Shown piece after piece: positions 1 through 7,883 of a stretch of 64,000 bases of DNA (position 1 is the stretch's first letter; each line of letters begins with the position of its first letter). Source of the stretch: UBA668 sp038234785 (lineage in GTDB: Bacteria; Actinomycetota; Acidimicrobiia; Acidimicrobiales; Ilumatobacteraceae); contig JBBQTC010000010.1 of assembly GCA_038234785.1 (NCBI GenBank), positions 1 to 64,000 on the forward strand, given 5' to 3'. A program made the translations under genes and the position numbers. The notes under the pieces are model-generated. The model worked only from the letters and a program-made list of their open reading frames with translations, had not been told where the DNA came from and ran no database searches.

Positions 1-463
1 GCGCCTCCAACGCTTCGACCTCCCCCAGTTCGGTCACGAGCCGGTCGACGATCCAGTTGGGATAGCTCAGCCTGGTGGGCTCGTCGTGCCACTCCATCGG
101 CGTGTCGGCCACCCGTCGCAGGACAGCGTTGACGAACCCGCGCGCACGCTTCGGCGCCAACTCGACCGTCTCGCCGACTGCCGCGTGAGCGGGCACTCCG
201 GCGAACGCCAACTGGTACGCCCCGAGACGAAGCACCGTGCGGACCTCTGGCGACGGCGTGGTGGCCACGAAACGGTCGACCAGCGCATCACACGCGCGAC
301 GCATGCGGGTGGTGCCGTAGACCAGTTCGGTGACGAACCGACGGTCGCGGTCGGACAGGTGGCTTCGTTGCAACTCGCCGGCGGTGACGAGGTTCGCGTA
401 GGCGCCCTCGTGGTCGATGCGCTGCAGGCAACGAAATGCCACCAGGCGGGCGGACTCGGTCAT
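1..463 (-). CDS. rsmB: 16S rRNA (cytosine-967-C5)-methyltransferase RsmB, N-terminal part
   Basis: Only the first 154 codons lie in the window; the catalytic Rossmann domain is beyond the left edge. Reading the minus strand from ATG at 463 gives a NusB-like RNA-binding domain typical of RsmB/Fmu: a DRRFVTELVYGTTR segment near residues 39-52, VLRLGAYQLAF near 76-86, and GFVNAVLRR near 108-116. RsmB makes m5C967 in 16S rRNA with SAM. The start codon overlaps the fmt stop (ATGA, 460-463), so the two are translationally coupled in a def-fmt-rsmB operon, a common bacterial order. The frame has no stop inside the window. Identification rests on the NusB-like domain plus synteny. Confidence 0.9.
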   Translation of the reverse strand, partial: MTESARLVAFRCLQRIDHEGAYANLVTAGELQRSHLSDRDRRFVTELVYGTTRMRRACDALVDRFVATTPSPEVRTVLRLGAYQLAFAGVPAHAAVGETVELAPKRARGFVNAVLRRVADTPMEWHDEPTRLSYPNWIVDRLVTELGEVEALEA

Positions 464-1299
464 TCGAACTGCTCGCTCTCGGCCGGTCGGGCACCGCGTG
501 TGAAGTCGCCGAACGGCATCGGGCCCTTGCCCTCGGGCTGAACCGTCCGCAGCGTGATACCAGGGGTGAACGGGGCAGTACCGGGAGGCGGGTCGGCGAG
601 ATCGGCGGCCAGCACCTTCATTCGCCTGCCCCGCAAGGTGGTCCAGGCGCCGCCCAGACGGACCAAACGATCGATCTGCTCGGGCGATTGCGTCCAGTCG
701 ATCCGGAGCTCCTCGGGCCGGATCTTGGCCGCGTACGTGACCTCGCCGATCTGCGCGGACGGAGTGCCCAGCGACGTCGACAGGACGCGTACCAGCTGGT
801 CGGTGCCGACACGAACCAGGTCGCGTCGAAGTTCGTCCGCGGTGCTTCGCGGGCCGATCGGAACCCGAACCGTGTCGAACACCGGTCCGGTGTCGAGGCC
901 CTCCTCGAGCTGCATCACGCAGACTCCGGTCTCCGCGTCGCCCGCCAACAGCGCGCGCTCCACCGGTGCAGCACCCCTCCAGCGTGGGAGGAGCGAGAAG
1001 TGGAGGTTCACCATCGGCACCTCGGCCAGCACGTGGGGACGGATGAGTTGGCCGAAGGCGACAACGACACCGAGCTCCACGCCTGTTCCGACGACATCGT
1101 CGACCTGGTGGCTGACCGGGATCCCGAGCTCGAGGGCCGCCTGCTTGACCGGACTGGCGGTGAGCGCGCCGCCGCGGCCACGCCGCTTGTCGGGACGGGT
1201 GACGACGAGTGCGATGTCGTGCCCGGCGCGCGACAGTGCCTGCAGCGGTGGCACCGCCATCTCGGGCGTTCCGAAGTACGCCAACCGACGACCGGTCAC
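460..1299 (-). CDS. fmt: Methionyl-tRNA formyltransferase
   Basis: Formylates Met-tRNAi using 10-formyl-THF to give the initiator fMet-tRNA. The 279-residue product is slightly shorter than E. coli Fmt (about 315), mainly at the C-terminal tRNA-binding OB domain. The catalytic triad is in place: Asn98 and His100 in the NLHFSLLPRWRGAAP segment and Asp136 in EEGLDTGP, with the same 38-residue spacing as in E. coli (N106, H108, D144). The N-terminal YFGTPEMA and the RPDKRRGRGG loop are also diagnostic. It lies 7 bp after def and overlaps rsmB by 4 bp. def removes the formyl group added by this enzyme. Confidence 0.96.
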   Translation of the reverse strand: MTGRRLAYFGTPEMAVPPLQALSRAGHDIALVVTRPDKRRGRGGALTASPVKQAALELGIPVSHQVDDVVGTGVELGVVVAFGQLIRPHVLAEVPMVNLHFSLLPRWRGAAPVERALLAGDAETGVCVMQLEEGLDTGPVFDTVRVPIGPRSTADELRRDLVRVGTDQLVRVLSTSLGTPSAQIGEVTYAAKIRPEELRIDWTQSPEQIDRLVRLGGAWTTLRGRRMKVLAADLADPPPGTAPFTPGITLRTVQPEGKGPMPFGDFTRGARPAESEQFE

Positions 1300-1306
1300 G
1301 CGAGGG

Positions 1307-1831
1307 TCACTTCAGGCGAAGGCGGCGGCGTTGCGGCGGCTTCGGTGCTTCCTGGATCCGCCGATACTCGGCCATCGCTTCTTTGCGCTGCTCCGGCGTC
1401 ATGCGATCGAACATCAAAACGCCGTTGAGGTGATCGATCTCGTGCTGGAACATGCGCCCCATCAGCTCCTCGGCCTCGATCTCGACCTCTTGCCCGTCGA
1501 CGGTGACACCGCGCACCAGCACTGAATTGGGCCGCAGGATGTCGACGTACAGCTCGGGGATGCTGAGGCAACCCTCGCTGTAGACGAACTCTCCGTCGGA
1601 CTCGACCACCACGGGGTTGATCAACGCCATCGGCTGATCGTCGATGTCCCACACCACGATCTGCTTCTGGACGCCGATCTGCGGCGCGGCGAGCGCGATT
1701 CCGGTGTCGGATTCGTACAGCGTGTCGAACATGTCGTCGACCAGGCTCGCGATCTTGCCGTTGACCTCGGTGACCTCTTGGGCCTGTGTTTTCAGCACCG
1801 GGTCACCGAAGGTGCGGATCTCGTACGCCAT
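1307..1831 (-). CDS. def: Peptide deformylase
   Basis: A 174-residue metalloenzyme that removes the N-formyl group from nascent proteins. All three family motifs are present: GIALAAPQIG (residues 44-53), EGCLS (86-90, Cys88 a metal ligand) and HEIDH (130-134, two His ligands and the catalytic Glu). It is the first gene of def-fmt-rsmB. A TAGCCT -10 box ends 7 nt before the ATG and there is no Shine-Dalgarno sequence, so the mRNA is probably leaderless. The methyltransferase gene at 1852 is divergent, only 20 bp away. Confidence 0.97.
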   Translation of the reverse strand: MAYEIRTFGDPVLKTQAQEVTEVNGKIASLVDDMFDTLYESDTGIALAAPQIGVQKQIVVWDIDDQPMALINPVVVESDGEFVYSEGCLSIPELYVDILRPNSVLVRGVTVDGQEVEIEAEELMGRMFQHEIDHLNGVLMFDRMTPEQRKEAMAEYRRIQEAPKPPQRRRLRLK

Positions 1832-1838
1832 GGGTGCA

Positions 1839-1844
1839 AGGCTA
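1839..1844 (-). promoter_or_regulatory. -10 box of def (leaderless)
   Basis: TAGCCT on the minus strand, 7 nt before the def ATG. It lies in a 20-bp divergent gap. The GCTAGC core is palindromic, but the plus-strand reading (TAGCGA) does not fit TAnnnT. Confidence 0.6.
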
Positions 1845-1851
1845 GCGACCC

Positions 1852-2490
1852 ATGGCCGCGCCCGGTTCTCACTACTTCGACGAGGAGCCCACCACCGAGT
1901 CGGCGCCGCGCGACGTCATGCTGCTGCTCCCCGACCTGCAACTCACACTCCGCACCGATCGTGGCGTGTTCGGTTACGACCGCATCGACGGTGGCACAAA
2001 GCTCCTCCTGCTGAAGGCGCCCTCCTCTGCCGTCGAAGGAGATCTGCTCGATCTCGGTTGCGGAACGGGGGCGATCGCACTCGTGATGGCTCGCCGCGCC
2101 CCTGCGGCCACGGTGTGGGCGATCGACGTCAACGAACGGGCGCGGGCGCTGTGCGCCGCCAATGCGGCCGCCAACGGGATCACGAACGTTCGCGTGTGCG
2201 CCCCTGACGAGGTACCTGCGGACGTACGGTTCGCCACCATCTGGAGCAACCCGGCGATCCGCATCGGAAAGCCGGCGCTCCACGCGATGCTGATGCGCTG
2301 GCTCGGACTCCTCACCCCGGACGGCAGCGCAGTGCTGGTGGTGCACAAGCACCTGGGAAGTGACTCGCTGCAGACCTGGCTCGGCGGCCAGGGGCACCTC
2401 ACCGAGCGACTTGCCTCGTCCGCCGGCTATCGGATCCTGCGGGCCGCCGCCTCAGGCACGGGCAGGGTCCACCTCGATACGGAGGCGTGA
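1852..2490 (+). CDS. Class I SAM-dependent methyltransferase (RsmC/MTS-like)
   Basis: A 212-residue Rossmann methyltransferase. The N-terminal segment (FDEEPTTESAPRDV) and the SAM-binding LLDLGCGTGAIALVMARR motif (about residues 65-82) match the MTS (PF05175) fold of 16S rRNA guanine-N2 methyltransferases RsmC/RsmD. Motif IV is SNPAIRIGK, where the family usually has NPPxxxG. The second Pro is therefore Ala here, which is unusual for an N-methylating enzyme, so the substrate is uncertain. It converges on priA and shares its last 39 bp with the end of that gene. Similar proteins sit beside def or priA in other actinobacteria (from memory). Confidence 0.75.
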   Translation: MAAPGSHYFDEEPTTESAPRDVMLLLPDLQLTLRTDRGVFGYDRIDGGTKLLLLKAPSSAVEGDLLDLGCGTGAIALVMARRAPAATVWAIDVNERARALCAANAAANGITNVRVCAPDEVPADVRFATIWSNPAIRIGKPALHAMLMRWLGLLTPDGSAVLVVHKHLGSDSLQTWLGGQGHLTERLASSAGYRILRAAASGTGRVHLDTEA

Positions 2491-4170
2491 GCCCTTCGGT
2501 CGCGGTGTGGCCGCCAAGGCGGCGCCGAGGTCGTCCCACGAGTCGGATCGCACAAGTGCACCCCGGGGCGTCGGCGCAGTCTCGAGTCCCGTGGCCATCG
2601 CGAACTCGACCGCGTCGGCGCCCTCGATGGACGCCAAGGCGCGGAACGGCGGAAGCCCCAGCATCTCCCGGCGGCGCAGTTCCTCGTCGGTGATTCGCGT
2701 GGTGTCACCGATGAGCAAGGACCGCAGCACGACGTGCTGAGGGACGAACGTCTGCACCAGCACACGACCCCCACGCTCGCGGCTCCCGACGAGTCGCGCC
2801 GCCCGCACCAGCAACGCCAGCGCGTGTTCCACCGCCCGATACCTCGGCGCGAGCAGTTCCGCGTCGATGTCGAGGAACGCGACCACGTCGACACCCGGCA
2901 CGCGGTGCAGAACCGCCTCGGTGCCCACGTAGACGTCGCTGGGCGGCAACTCTCCGCTGTCGCCGGTGACCGCGACGACAGGGCGATTGGCGGCCGCCTC
3001 GAGTTCCTCACGCAGACGGGACACACCCGGCTTCATCAACGCCATCGCCGACGACCCACAGTGCTGGCAGACCACCGGTCGCTGCGTACCGCATCGTGCG
3101 CACGAGAGTCGCTGATCGTCGGTCATCCTCACGGCGGCGTCGCAGCGCTCACAGCGCTGCAGCGTGCGACAGGTGCGACAGGCCAGCAGGCGCGCCCGTT
3201 CTTTGGTGTTGATGACGCAGACCACCCGTTTCGACGTGTCGCGCAGGTGGGCGATCAGGCCCGAGGTGAGCAGGGATCGCTTCCACGGCTCTTCGTCGGT
3301 CCGGTCGATCACCTCGATGAACGGCCATCCGGCATGGACCTCGGACGCAGTGGGGCGCTCGATCCGGTCGCCTGCCCAGTGCATCGCGGTGGCGGTCGGA
3401 CACGGCGAGACCAACACGCACGCGGCGCCGGCGCGTGCGGCCCTCTCGATCGCCACCTCGCGGGCGTGCCAGGTGGGAGTGCGCTCGTCCTGCAGCGCAT
3501 CGTCGTGCTCGTCGAGCACGACGATGGTCCGTAGGCCCGGGCACGGTGCCCACGCGGCGGTGCGCGTCCCGACCACGACATCGGCACCGCCGGCCGCCAG
3601 GGCCCAGTCGTCGGGCACGAGGGCCACACGAAGTCCCTGCTTGCGCAGTCGGTTGGCGATCGCCCTGGCTGCTGCAGGTGTCGGGTGCAGCACGAGGGCA
3701 GGGCCGTGATCGGCGAGCTCGACGAGCAGGGGTAGCGGATCGGTGAGCGGGGTCGTCCGCCGAACACCCGACGCGACGGCCGGTCCATGACGATTCGTGC
3801 GTCGAGATGGCGGCAGCACCGCGACCATCCGCGGCGGCGAGGCTGCGACCAGGAACGGTCTGACGCGCGGCGCTCCCCAGCGTGGCGCTGCCCAGCGAGC
3901 GAGATCCACGACCTCCTCCGGCGGACCGACCGACGACCATCGGGCGATGGGCACCAGGCGTTCGGCCGGCACGCTCGGATCGGGCGGGCCCATCGACACC
4001 ACCCAGCCACCGACGCGACGTCCGTGCAAGGGGACGCGGACGAGCGACCCGACCGCGAGTTGGTCGCGCATCGACTCGGGGACGAGGTAGTCGAACTGTT
4101 TGTCGAGCCCGGTGACGTCGGGGACGACCCGCGCCACGAGCCCGGGCGTCGTGTCGCCCGGAGCGGTCAC
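2452..4170 (-). CDS. priA: Primosomal protein N' (PriA), helicase-deficient actinobacterial type
   Basis: A 572-residue PriA homologue. The N-terminal 3'-DNA-binding domain (VVPDVTGLDKQFDYLVPE, about residues 14-31) and the Cys-rich zinc insertion (CRTC, CERC, CARC and CQHC pairs, about residues 334-369) are intact. The helicase motifs are eroded: no GxGKT Walker A is seen, and the DEAH-like box has become LDEHDDALQDE. This agrees with the view that actinobacterial PriA is a probable non-helicase replication-restart factor. The start is GTG at 4170, overlapping the metK stop (GTGA). The C-terminus overlaps the convergent methyltransferase gene by 39 bp. Confidence 0.88.
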   Translation of the reverse strand: MTAPGDTTPGLVARVVPDVTGLDKQFDYLVPESMRDQLAVGSLVRVPLHGRRVGGWVVSMGPPDPSVPAERLVPIARWSSVGPPEEVVDLARWAAPRWGAPRVRPFLVAASPPRMVAVLPPSRRTNRHGPAVASGVRRTTPLTDPLPLLVELADHGPALVLHPTPAAARAIANRLRKQGLRVALVPDDWALAAGGADVVVGTRTAAWAPCPGLRTIVVLDEHDDALQDERTPTWHAREVAIERAARAGAACVLVSPCPTATAMHWAGDRIERPTASEVHAGWPFIEVIDRTDEEPWKRSLLTSGLIAHLRDTSKRVVCVINTKERARLLACRTCRTLQRCERCDAAVRMTDDQRLSCARCGTQRPVVCQHCGSSAMALMKPGVSRLREELEAAANRPVVAVTGDSGELPPSDVYVGTEAVLHRVPGVDVVAFLDIDAELLAPRYRAVEHALALLVRAARLVGSRERGGRVLVQTFVPQHVVLRSLLIGDTTRITDEELRRREMLGLPPFRALASIEGADAVEFAMATGLETAPTPRGALVRSDSWDDLGAALAATPRPKGSRLRIEVDPARA

Positions 4171-5360
4171 ACGCCGACGGCGCGCATGAAGTCGTCGAGA
4201 CGGCTGAGGTGCTCCCAGGTGAACTCGGGCAACTCGCGGCCGAAGTGACCGTAGGCAGCCGTCTTCTGGTAGATCGGGCGCTTCAGGTCGAGGTCGCGGA
4301 CGATGGCGGCCGGACGCAGGTCGAAAATCTCGCGCACGGCCCGCACGATGGCTGCGTTGTCGACCTTCTCGGTCCCGAACGTCTCGACCAGGATGCTCAC
4401 GGGATGTGCCATGCCGATGGCATAGGCGACCTGGACCTCACATCGGCTGGCGGCGCCGCTGGCGACGACGTGCTTGGCCACCCACCGGGCGGCGTAGGCA
4501 GCCGAGCGGTCGACCTTGCTGGGATCCTTGCCGCTGAAGGCCCCGCCGCCATGGCGACCCATGCCGCCGTAGGTGTCGACGATGATCTTGCGACCGGTGA
4601 GACCGGTGTCGCCGTGAGGACCGCCGATGACGAACTTGCCGGTCGGGTTGATGTGCACGTCGTAGCCGTCGTCAGCGAACTGTGCGGGCATCACCGGGCG
4701 GATGACCTGCTCGATCAGGTCCGGACGGATGACCGTGTCGCGGTCGATGCCGTCATGGTGCTGGGTACTGATGAGCACGTGCGACAGACGGACGGGGCGA
4801 CCGTTCTCGTACTCGACGGTGACCTGCGTCTTGCCGTCGGGCCGCAGATAGGGCACGGCACCGGCCTTGCGGACCTCGGACAGCCGCTCGCTGAGGCGGT
4901 GGGCGAGCCAGATCGGCATCGGCATCAGGTCGGGGGTCTCGTCGCAGGCGTAGCCGAACATCATGCCCTGGTCGCCGGCACCCTGGAGCTCGAGTTGGTC
5001 CTCGGCGTTGCCGACGGAGCGGACTTCCTCGCTCTTGTCGACACCCTGAGCGATGTCGGGGCTCTGCTCGTCGATGCTGACGATGACGCCGCACGTGTTG
5101 CCGTCGAACCCGTACAGCGCGTTGTCGTATCCGATGCCGTTGATGACTTCGCGAGCCAACTTCGGGATGTCGACGTAGGCCGTGGTGGTGATCTCTCCGG
5201 CGACCACACAGAGCCCTGTGGTGAGCAGCGTCTCGCATGCGACCCGCCCGTGCGGGTCCTCGGCAAGGATGGCGTCGAGCACCGCGTCGCTGACCTGATC
5301 GGCCATCTTGTCGGGGTGACCTTCGGTCACGCTCTCGGAAGTGAACGTGTAGCTGCTCAC
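4167..5360 (-). CDS. metK: S-adenosylmethionine synthetase
   Basis: Makes SAM from methionine and ATP, feeding the methyltransferases in this window. The 397-residue protein has the GHPDKMADQ catalytic loop near the N-terminus, GDQGMMFGYACDE (the ATP-binding hexapeptide region) and the GGGAFSGKDPSKVDRSAAYA P-loop-like segment. An upstream in-frame GTG exists at 5402. GTG at 5360 is preferred because GAGGAG lies 9 nt before it and family alignment begins at SSYTFTSESVTEG. The gap to coaBC is 13 bp; the metK ribosome binding site overlaps the coaBC stop. No SAM riboswitch can be seen, as the gene is internal to an operon. Confidence 0.97.
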   Translation of the reverse strand: MSSYTFTSESVTEGHPDKMADQVSDAVLDAILAEDPHGRVACETLLTTGLCVVAGEITTTAYVDIPKLAREVINGIGYDNALYGFDGNTCGVIVSIDEQSPDIAQGVDKSEEVRSVGNAEDQLELQGAGDQGMMFGYACDETPDLMPMPIWLAHRLSERLSEVRKAGAVPYLRPDGKTQVTVEYENGRPVRLSHVLISTQHHDGIDRDTVIRPDLIEQVIRPVMPAQFADDGYDVHINPTGKFVIGGPHGDTGLTGRKIIVDTYGGMGRHGGGAFSGKDPSKVDRSAAYAARWVAKHVVASGAASRCEVQVAYAIGMAHPVSILVETFGTEKVDNAAIVRAVREIFDLRPAAIVRDLDLKRPIYQKTAAYGHFGRELPEFTWEHLSRLDDFMRAVGV

Positions 5361-5373
5361 AGTGTGAGGCTCC

Positions 5374-6579
5374 TCATGTTGCGGTGGGGTGGGTGACGCC
5401 ACGGATGTCGTTCACAGTATCCAGAACGACCTTGGCAATGGATCTTTTGTCGGTGAGGCCGACCGTGACGACAGCGCCGTCGGCGCGCAGCAGCGTGACC
5501 GCATTGGTGTCGTGTTGGAACCCGACACCTGGGGCGCCGACGTCGTTGGCGACGATGAGGTCGAGCGACTTGCGTTGCAGTTTCCCCGTTGCATTGGCGA
5601 TCAGGTCGGAGGTCTCCGCGGCGAAGCCGACGAGCACCTGACCAGCGGGCTTGTCGGCGCCGAGCCCGGCCAGGATGTCGGGCGTCGGCTCCAGCACGAT
5701 CTGGGGAACGCCCTGGTCCTTCTTCCACTTGCCCTCGGCGACGGCGACCGGGCGGAAGTCGGCAACTGCTGCGGCCATGATCACGACGTCGGCCGTCGGG
5801 GCGAGTTCGCCGAGGGCGGACTGCATCTGCGCAGCGGTCTCGACGGAACGGACGGCGATCGACGGGGACACCGACAGATCGACGGTGGACACCAGGGTGA
5901 CGGACGCGCCGCGAGCGGCGGCCTCCTCGGCCAGCGCATAGCCCTGCTTGCCGCTGCTGCGGTTGGCGATGACGCGCACGGCGTCGATCGGCTCTCTGGT
6001 CCCACCGGCCGAGATCACCACACGGAGCCCGTTCCAGGGCCCCGCACCGAGGACCTCCTCGACACGGGCGACGATGGCCTCGGGCGCTGCAAGGCGCCCT
6101 GCGCCGACATCGCCACCGGCGAGACGCCCGGACTCGGGCTCGACGATGTGGACGCCTCGTGCCCGGAGCACGGCCACGTTGGCCTGGACGGCAGGGTGTT
6201 CCCACATCTCGGTGTGCATCGCAGGGCAGACGACGACCGGAGCGCGCGTGGCGAGCAGGGTGTTGGTGAGCAGGTCCGTGCTGAGCCCGGCTGCATAGGC
6301 AGCCAGGAGGCGCGCCGTTGCCGGCGCCACCACGATCAGATCGGCCTGTTGTCCGAGGTGGGTGTGCGGGATGGGGTCCGCCTCGTCCCACAGACTGGTC
6401 TGCACGGGCTCACTGGCGAGAGCCGAGAGCGTGGTTCGACCGATGAAGTGCTCGGCACCGGCGGTCATGACGGGCACGACGTGCGCGCCGGCATCGACCA
6501 GACGGCGGCAGACCTCGACGGCTTTGTAGGCCGCGATGCCACCGGTGACACCGAGCACGATGCGCTTGCCGGCGAGCAT
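5374..6579 (-). CDS. coaBC: Bifunctional phosphopantothenoylcysteine decarboxylase / phosphopantothenate-cysteine ligase
   Basis: Two consecutive steps of coenzyme A synthesis in one 401-residue protein. The N-terminal FMN-dependent CoaC domain (about 1-185) shows GVTGGIAAYKA, the catalytic-His segment PIPHTHLG and PAMHTEMW, where many bacteria have N in place of the H. The C-terminal CTP-dependent CoaB ligase domain (about 188-395) begins at ISAGGTREPIDAVRVIANRS and contains VGFAAET and IVANDV. It lies between rpoZ (23 bp upstream) and metK, an order conserved in actinobacteria. Confidence 0.96.
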   Translation of the reverse strand: MLAGKRIVLGVTGGIAAYKAVEVCRRLVDAGAHVVPVMTAGAEHFIGRTTLSALASEPVQTSLWDEADPIPHTHLGQQADLIVVAPATARLLAAYAAGLSTDLLTNTLLATRAPVVVCPAMHTEMWEHPAVQANVAVLRARGVHIVEPESGRLAGGDVGAGRLAAPEAIVARVEEVLGAGPWNGLRVVISAGGTREPIDAVRVIANRSSGKQGYALAEEAAARGASVTLVSTVDLSVSPSIAVRSVETAAQMQSALGELAPTADVVIMAAAVADFRPVAVAEGKWKKDQGVPQIVLEPTPDILAGLGADKPAGQVLVGFAAETSDLIANATGKLQRKSLDLIVANDVGAPGVGFQHDTNAVTLLRADGAVVTVGLTDKRSIAKVVLDTVNDIRGVTHPTAT

Positions 6580-6602
6580 GGGCGTGCGAGAGCCGATTCG
6601 GA

Positions 6603-6899
6603 TCAGGCGGTGGCGTCAGCGGGCTGGTCGGCCGCTTCGTCGCCCTCGTGGACCATCTCGACACGTTGGATCTTGTCGGCGGCGATCTCCTCGAAGCCGA
6701 TGCTGAGCGGCTTGCGTGCCACCGAGCTGACCTGCGGCGGCACCATCTGACCGAGTCCGTCGCCGAGCTGGTTGAAGTAGCTGTTGATCTGCCGGGCCCG
6801 ACGGGCGGCGAGGGTGACCAGGCTGAACTTCGAGTCGACCTTGTCGAGCAGGTCCTCGATCGGCGGGTTGATCATGGTGTCGTACGAACGCGTGGTCAT
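6603..6899 (-). CDS. rpoZ: RNA polymerase omega subunit
   Basis: A 98-residue omega subunit that assists RNA polymerase assembly by clamping the beta' C-terminus. The conserved block begins NPPIEDLLDKVDSKFSLVTLAARRARQINSYF (residues 11-42), containing the family AxxRAxxI segment. The C-terminus ends in an acidic tail. AGGAGG lies 7 nt before the ATG, and a TAGACT -10 box lies 28 bp upstream in the 82-bp gap after gmk, so it may have its own promoter within the operon. The gmk-rpoZ-coaBC order is highly conserved. Confidence 0.95.
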   Translation of the reverse strand: MTTRSYDTMINPPIEDLLDKVDSKFSLVTLAARRARQINSYFNQLGDGLGQMVPPQVSSVARKPLSIGFEEIAADKIQRVEMVHEGDEAADQPADATA

Positions 6900-6926
6900 C
6901 GAGTGGCCTCCTGAAAGCAGCGGTGC

Positions 6927-6932
6927 AGTCTA
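6927..6932 (-). promoter_or_regulatory. -10 box upstream of rpoZ
   Basis: TAGACT in the gmk-rpoZ gap (6900-6981), followed about 20 nt later by the AGGAGG ribosome binding site of rpoZ. No convincing -35 hexamer is seen. It would be an internal operon promoter giving a short-leader transcript. Confidence 0.45.
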
Positions 6933-6981
6933 CCCGGAACCGCTCCCGGAGCACGTCATCGCCGGTGGATGTTCCTGCCGG

Positions 6982-7545
6982 TCACGACTCGCGGTAGTGG
7001 TGGATGATGCCGAGCATCTCCTGCACCGTGCGTTCGAGGTCGTCGTTGACGACGACGTGGTTGGCGATCGCCATGCCGACGGGTTCTTCGTCCACCGCCT
7101 TCTGGAGGCGCTGGTCGACCTTGTCCTCCGGATCGCCGCGCCCGAGGAGTCGGCGCTGCTGCTCCGCACGAGACGGTGGGAGCACGAAGATCAACACCGC
7201 ATCGGGGTGGAGCGCCTTGACCTGCTGGGCGCCATCGACCTCGATCTCGAGGACCACGTCGCGACCGGATTCGAGGTCTGGGGTGGGCGTGCCGTAGTAG
7301 TTCCCGAGGAAGTTGGTCCACTCGAGGAAGCCGCCGCGCTCGATCCGCTCCTCGAAGCTCGCTGCGTCGGTGAACACGTAGTCGGACGAACGCTCGCCCG
7401 GCCGCTGCGCCCGGGTGGTCCACGACCTGCTCAGCCAGAGCCGAGGGTCGCGTTCCACGAGGGCCTTGACGATGGTGCCCTTTCCCACGCCACCGGGGCC
7501 GGACACGATGAAGATGCGGGTCAGATCGGCGGGTTGGGCCGACAT
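6982..7545 (-). CDS. gmk: Guanylate kinase
   Basis: Phosphorylates GMP to GDP with ATP. The 187-residue protein has the P-loop GPGGVGKGT (residues 16-24), the GMP-binding SRSWTTRAQRPGE loop, and the FLEWTNFLGNYYGTP segment. Length and motifs are normal for the family. It lies 4 bp after mihF and upstream of rpoZ, the standard actinobacterial arrangement. Confidence 0.97.
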   Translation of the reverse strand: MSAQPADLTRIFIVSGPGGVGKGTIVKALVERDPRLWLSRSWTTRAQRPGERSSDYVFTDAASFEERIERGGFLEWTNFLGNYYGTPTPDLESGRDVVLEIEVDGAQQVKALHPDAVLIFVLPPSRAEQQRRLLGRGDPEDKVDQRLQKAVDEEPVGMAIANHVVVNDDLERTVQEMLGIIHHYRES

Positions 7546-7549
7546 GGCC

Positions 7550-7861
7550 TCACTTGCCGAGCTGGTCGAGCAATGACAGCTTCTGCTGGGCGCCGAGGCC
7601 CTGCACGCGACGGTTGTCGGCGATGCCGATCTCGTCCATGAGCTTGCGAGCCTTCACCTTGCCGACGCCGGGAAGCGACTCGAGCAGGGATTGGACCTTG
7701 AGCTTACCCACGGTGGGACTGGTGGACGCGAGCGCCTCGGCCAGGGTGACCGAACCCATCTTGAGCTGATTCTTGAGTTCGGCCCGAGCCGCACGTGCCT
7801 CGGCGGCCTTGGCAAGGGCGTTTGCACGCTGTTCAGGGGTGAGTTGCGGAGGTGTTGCCAT
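7550..7861 (-). CDS. mihF: Actinobacterial integration host factor (mIHF)
   Basis: A 103-residue nucleoid-associated protein, unrelated in sequence to proteobacterial IHF. The mIHF core is clear: LTPEQRANALAKAAEARAARAELKNQLKMG forms the N-terminal helix region, followed by a helix-two-turn-helix with LLESLPGVGKVKARKLMDEIGI. It binds and bends DNA through this HhH-like segment. It sits directly before gmk, as in Mycobacterium and Streptomyces. A TATGGT -10 box ends 6 nt before the ATG, so a leaderless transcript can start here inside the larger operon. The same 24 bp also holds a GGAGGA/TCCTCC inverted repeat. Confidence 0.95.
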   Translation of the reverse strand: MATPPQLTPEQRANALAKAAEARAARAELKNQLKMGSVTLAEALASTSPTVGKLKVQSLLESLPGVGKVKARKLMDEIGIADNRRVQGLGAQQKLSLLDQLGK

Positions 7862-7867
7862 GGGAGG

Positions 7868-7873
7868 ACCATA
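7868..7873 (-). promoter_or_regulatory. -10 box of mihF (leaderless)
   Basis: TATGGT ending 6 nt before the mihF ATG, in the 22-bp gap after pyrD. It forms the loop of a GGAGGA-GTATGG-TCCTCC inverted repeat. In a read-through transcript that repeat would pair with the only Shine-Dalgarno-like sequence. Confidence 0.55.
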
Positions 7874-7883
7874 CTCCTCCTGA

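Noticed and set aside
5361..5373. SAM riboswitch before metK
   Set aside because: The gap to coaBC is 13 bp; there is no room for an aptamer.
4209..5396. 395-codon plus-strand frame opposite metK
   Set aside because: Antisense shadow; metK is complete and conserved.
5389..6750. 453-codon plus-strand frame opposite coaBC and rpoZ
   Set aside because: Spans two well-supported genes in reverse and shows no recognisable motif.
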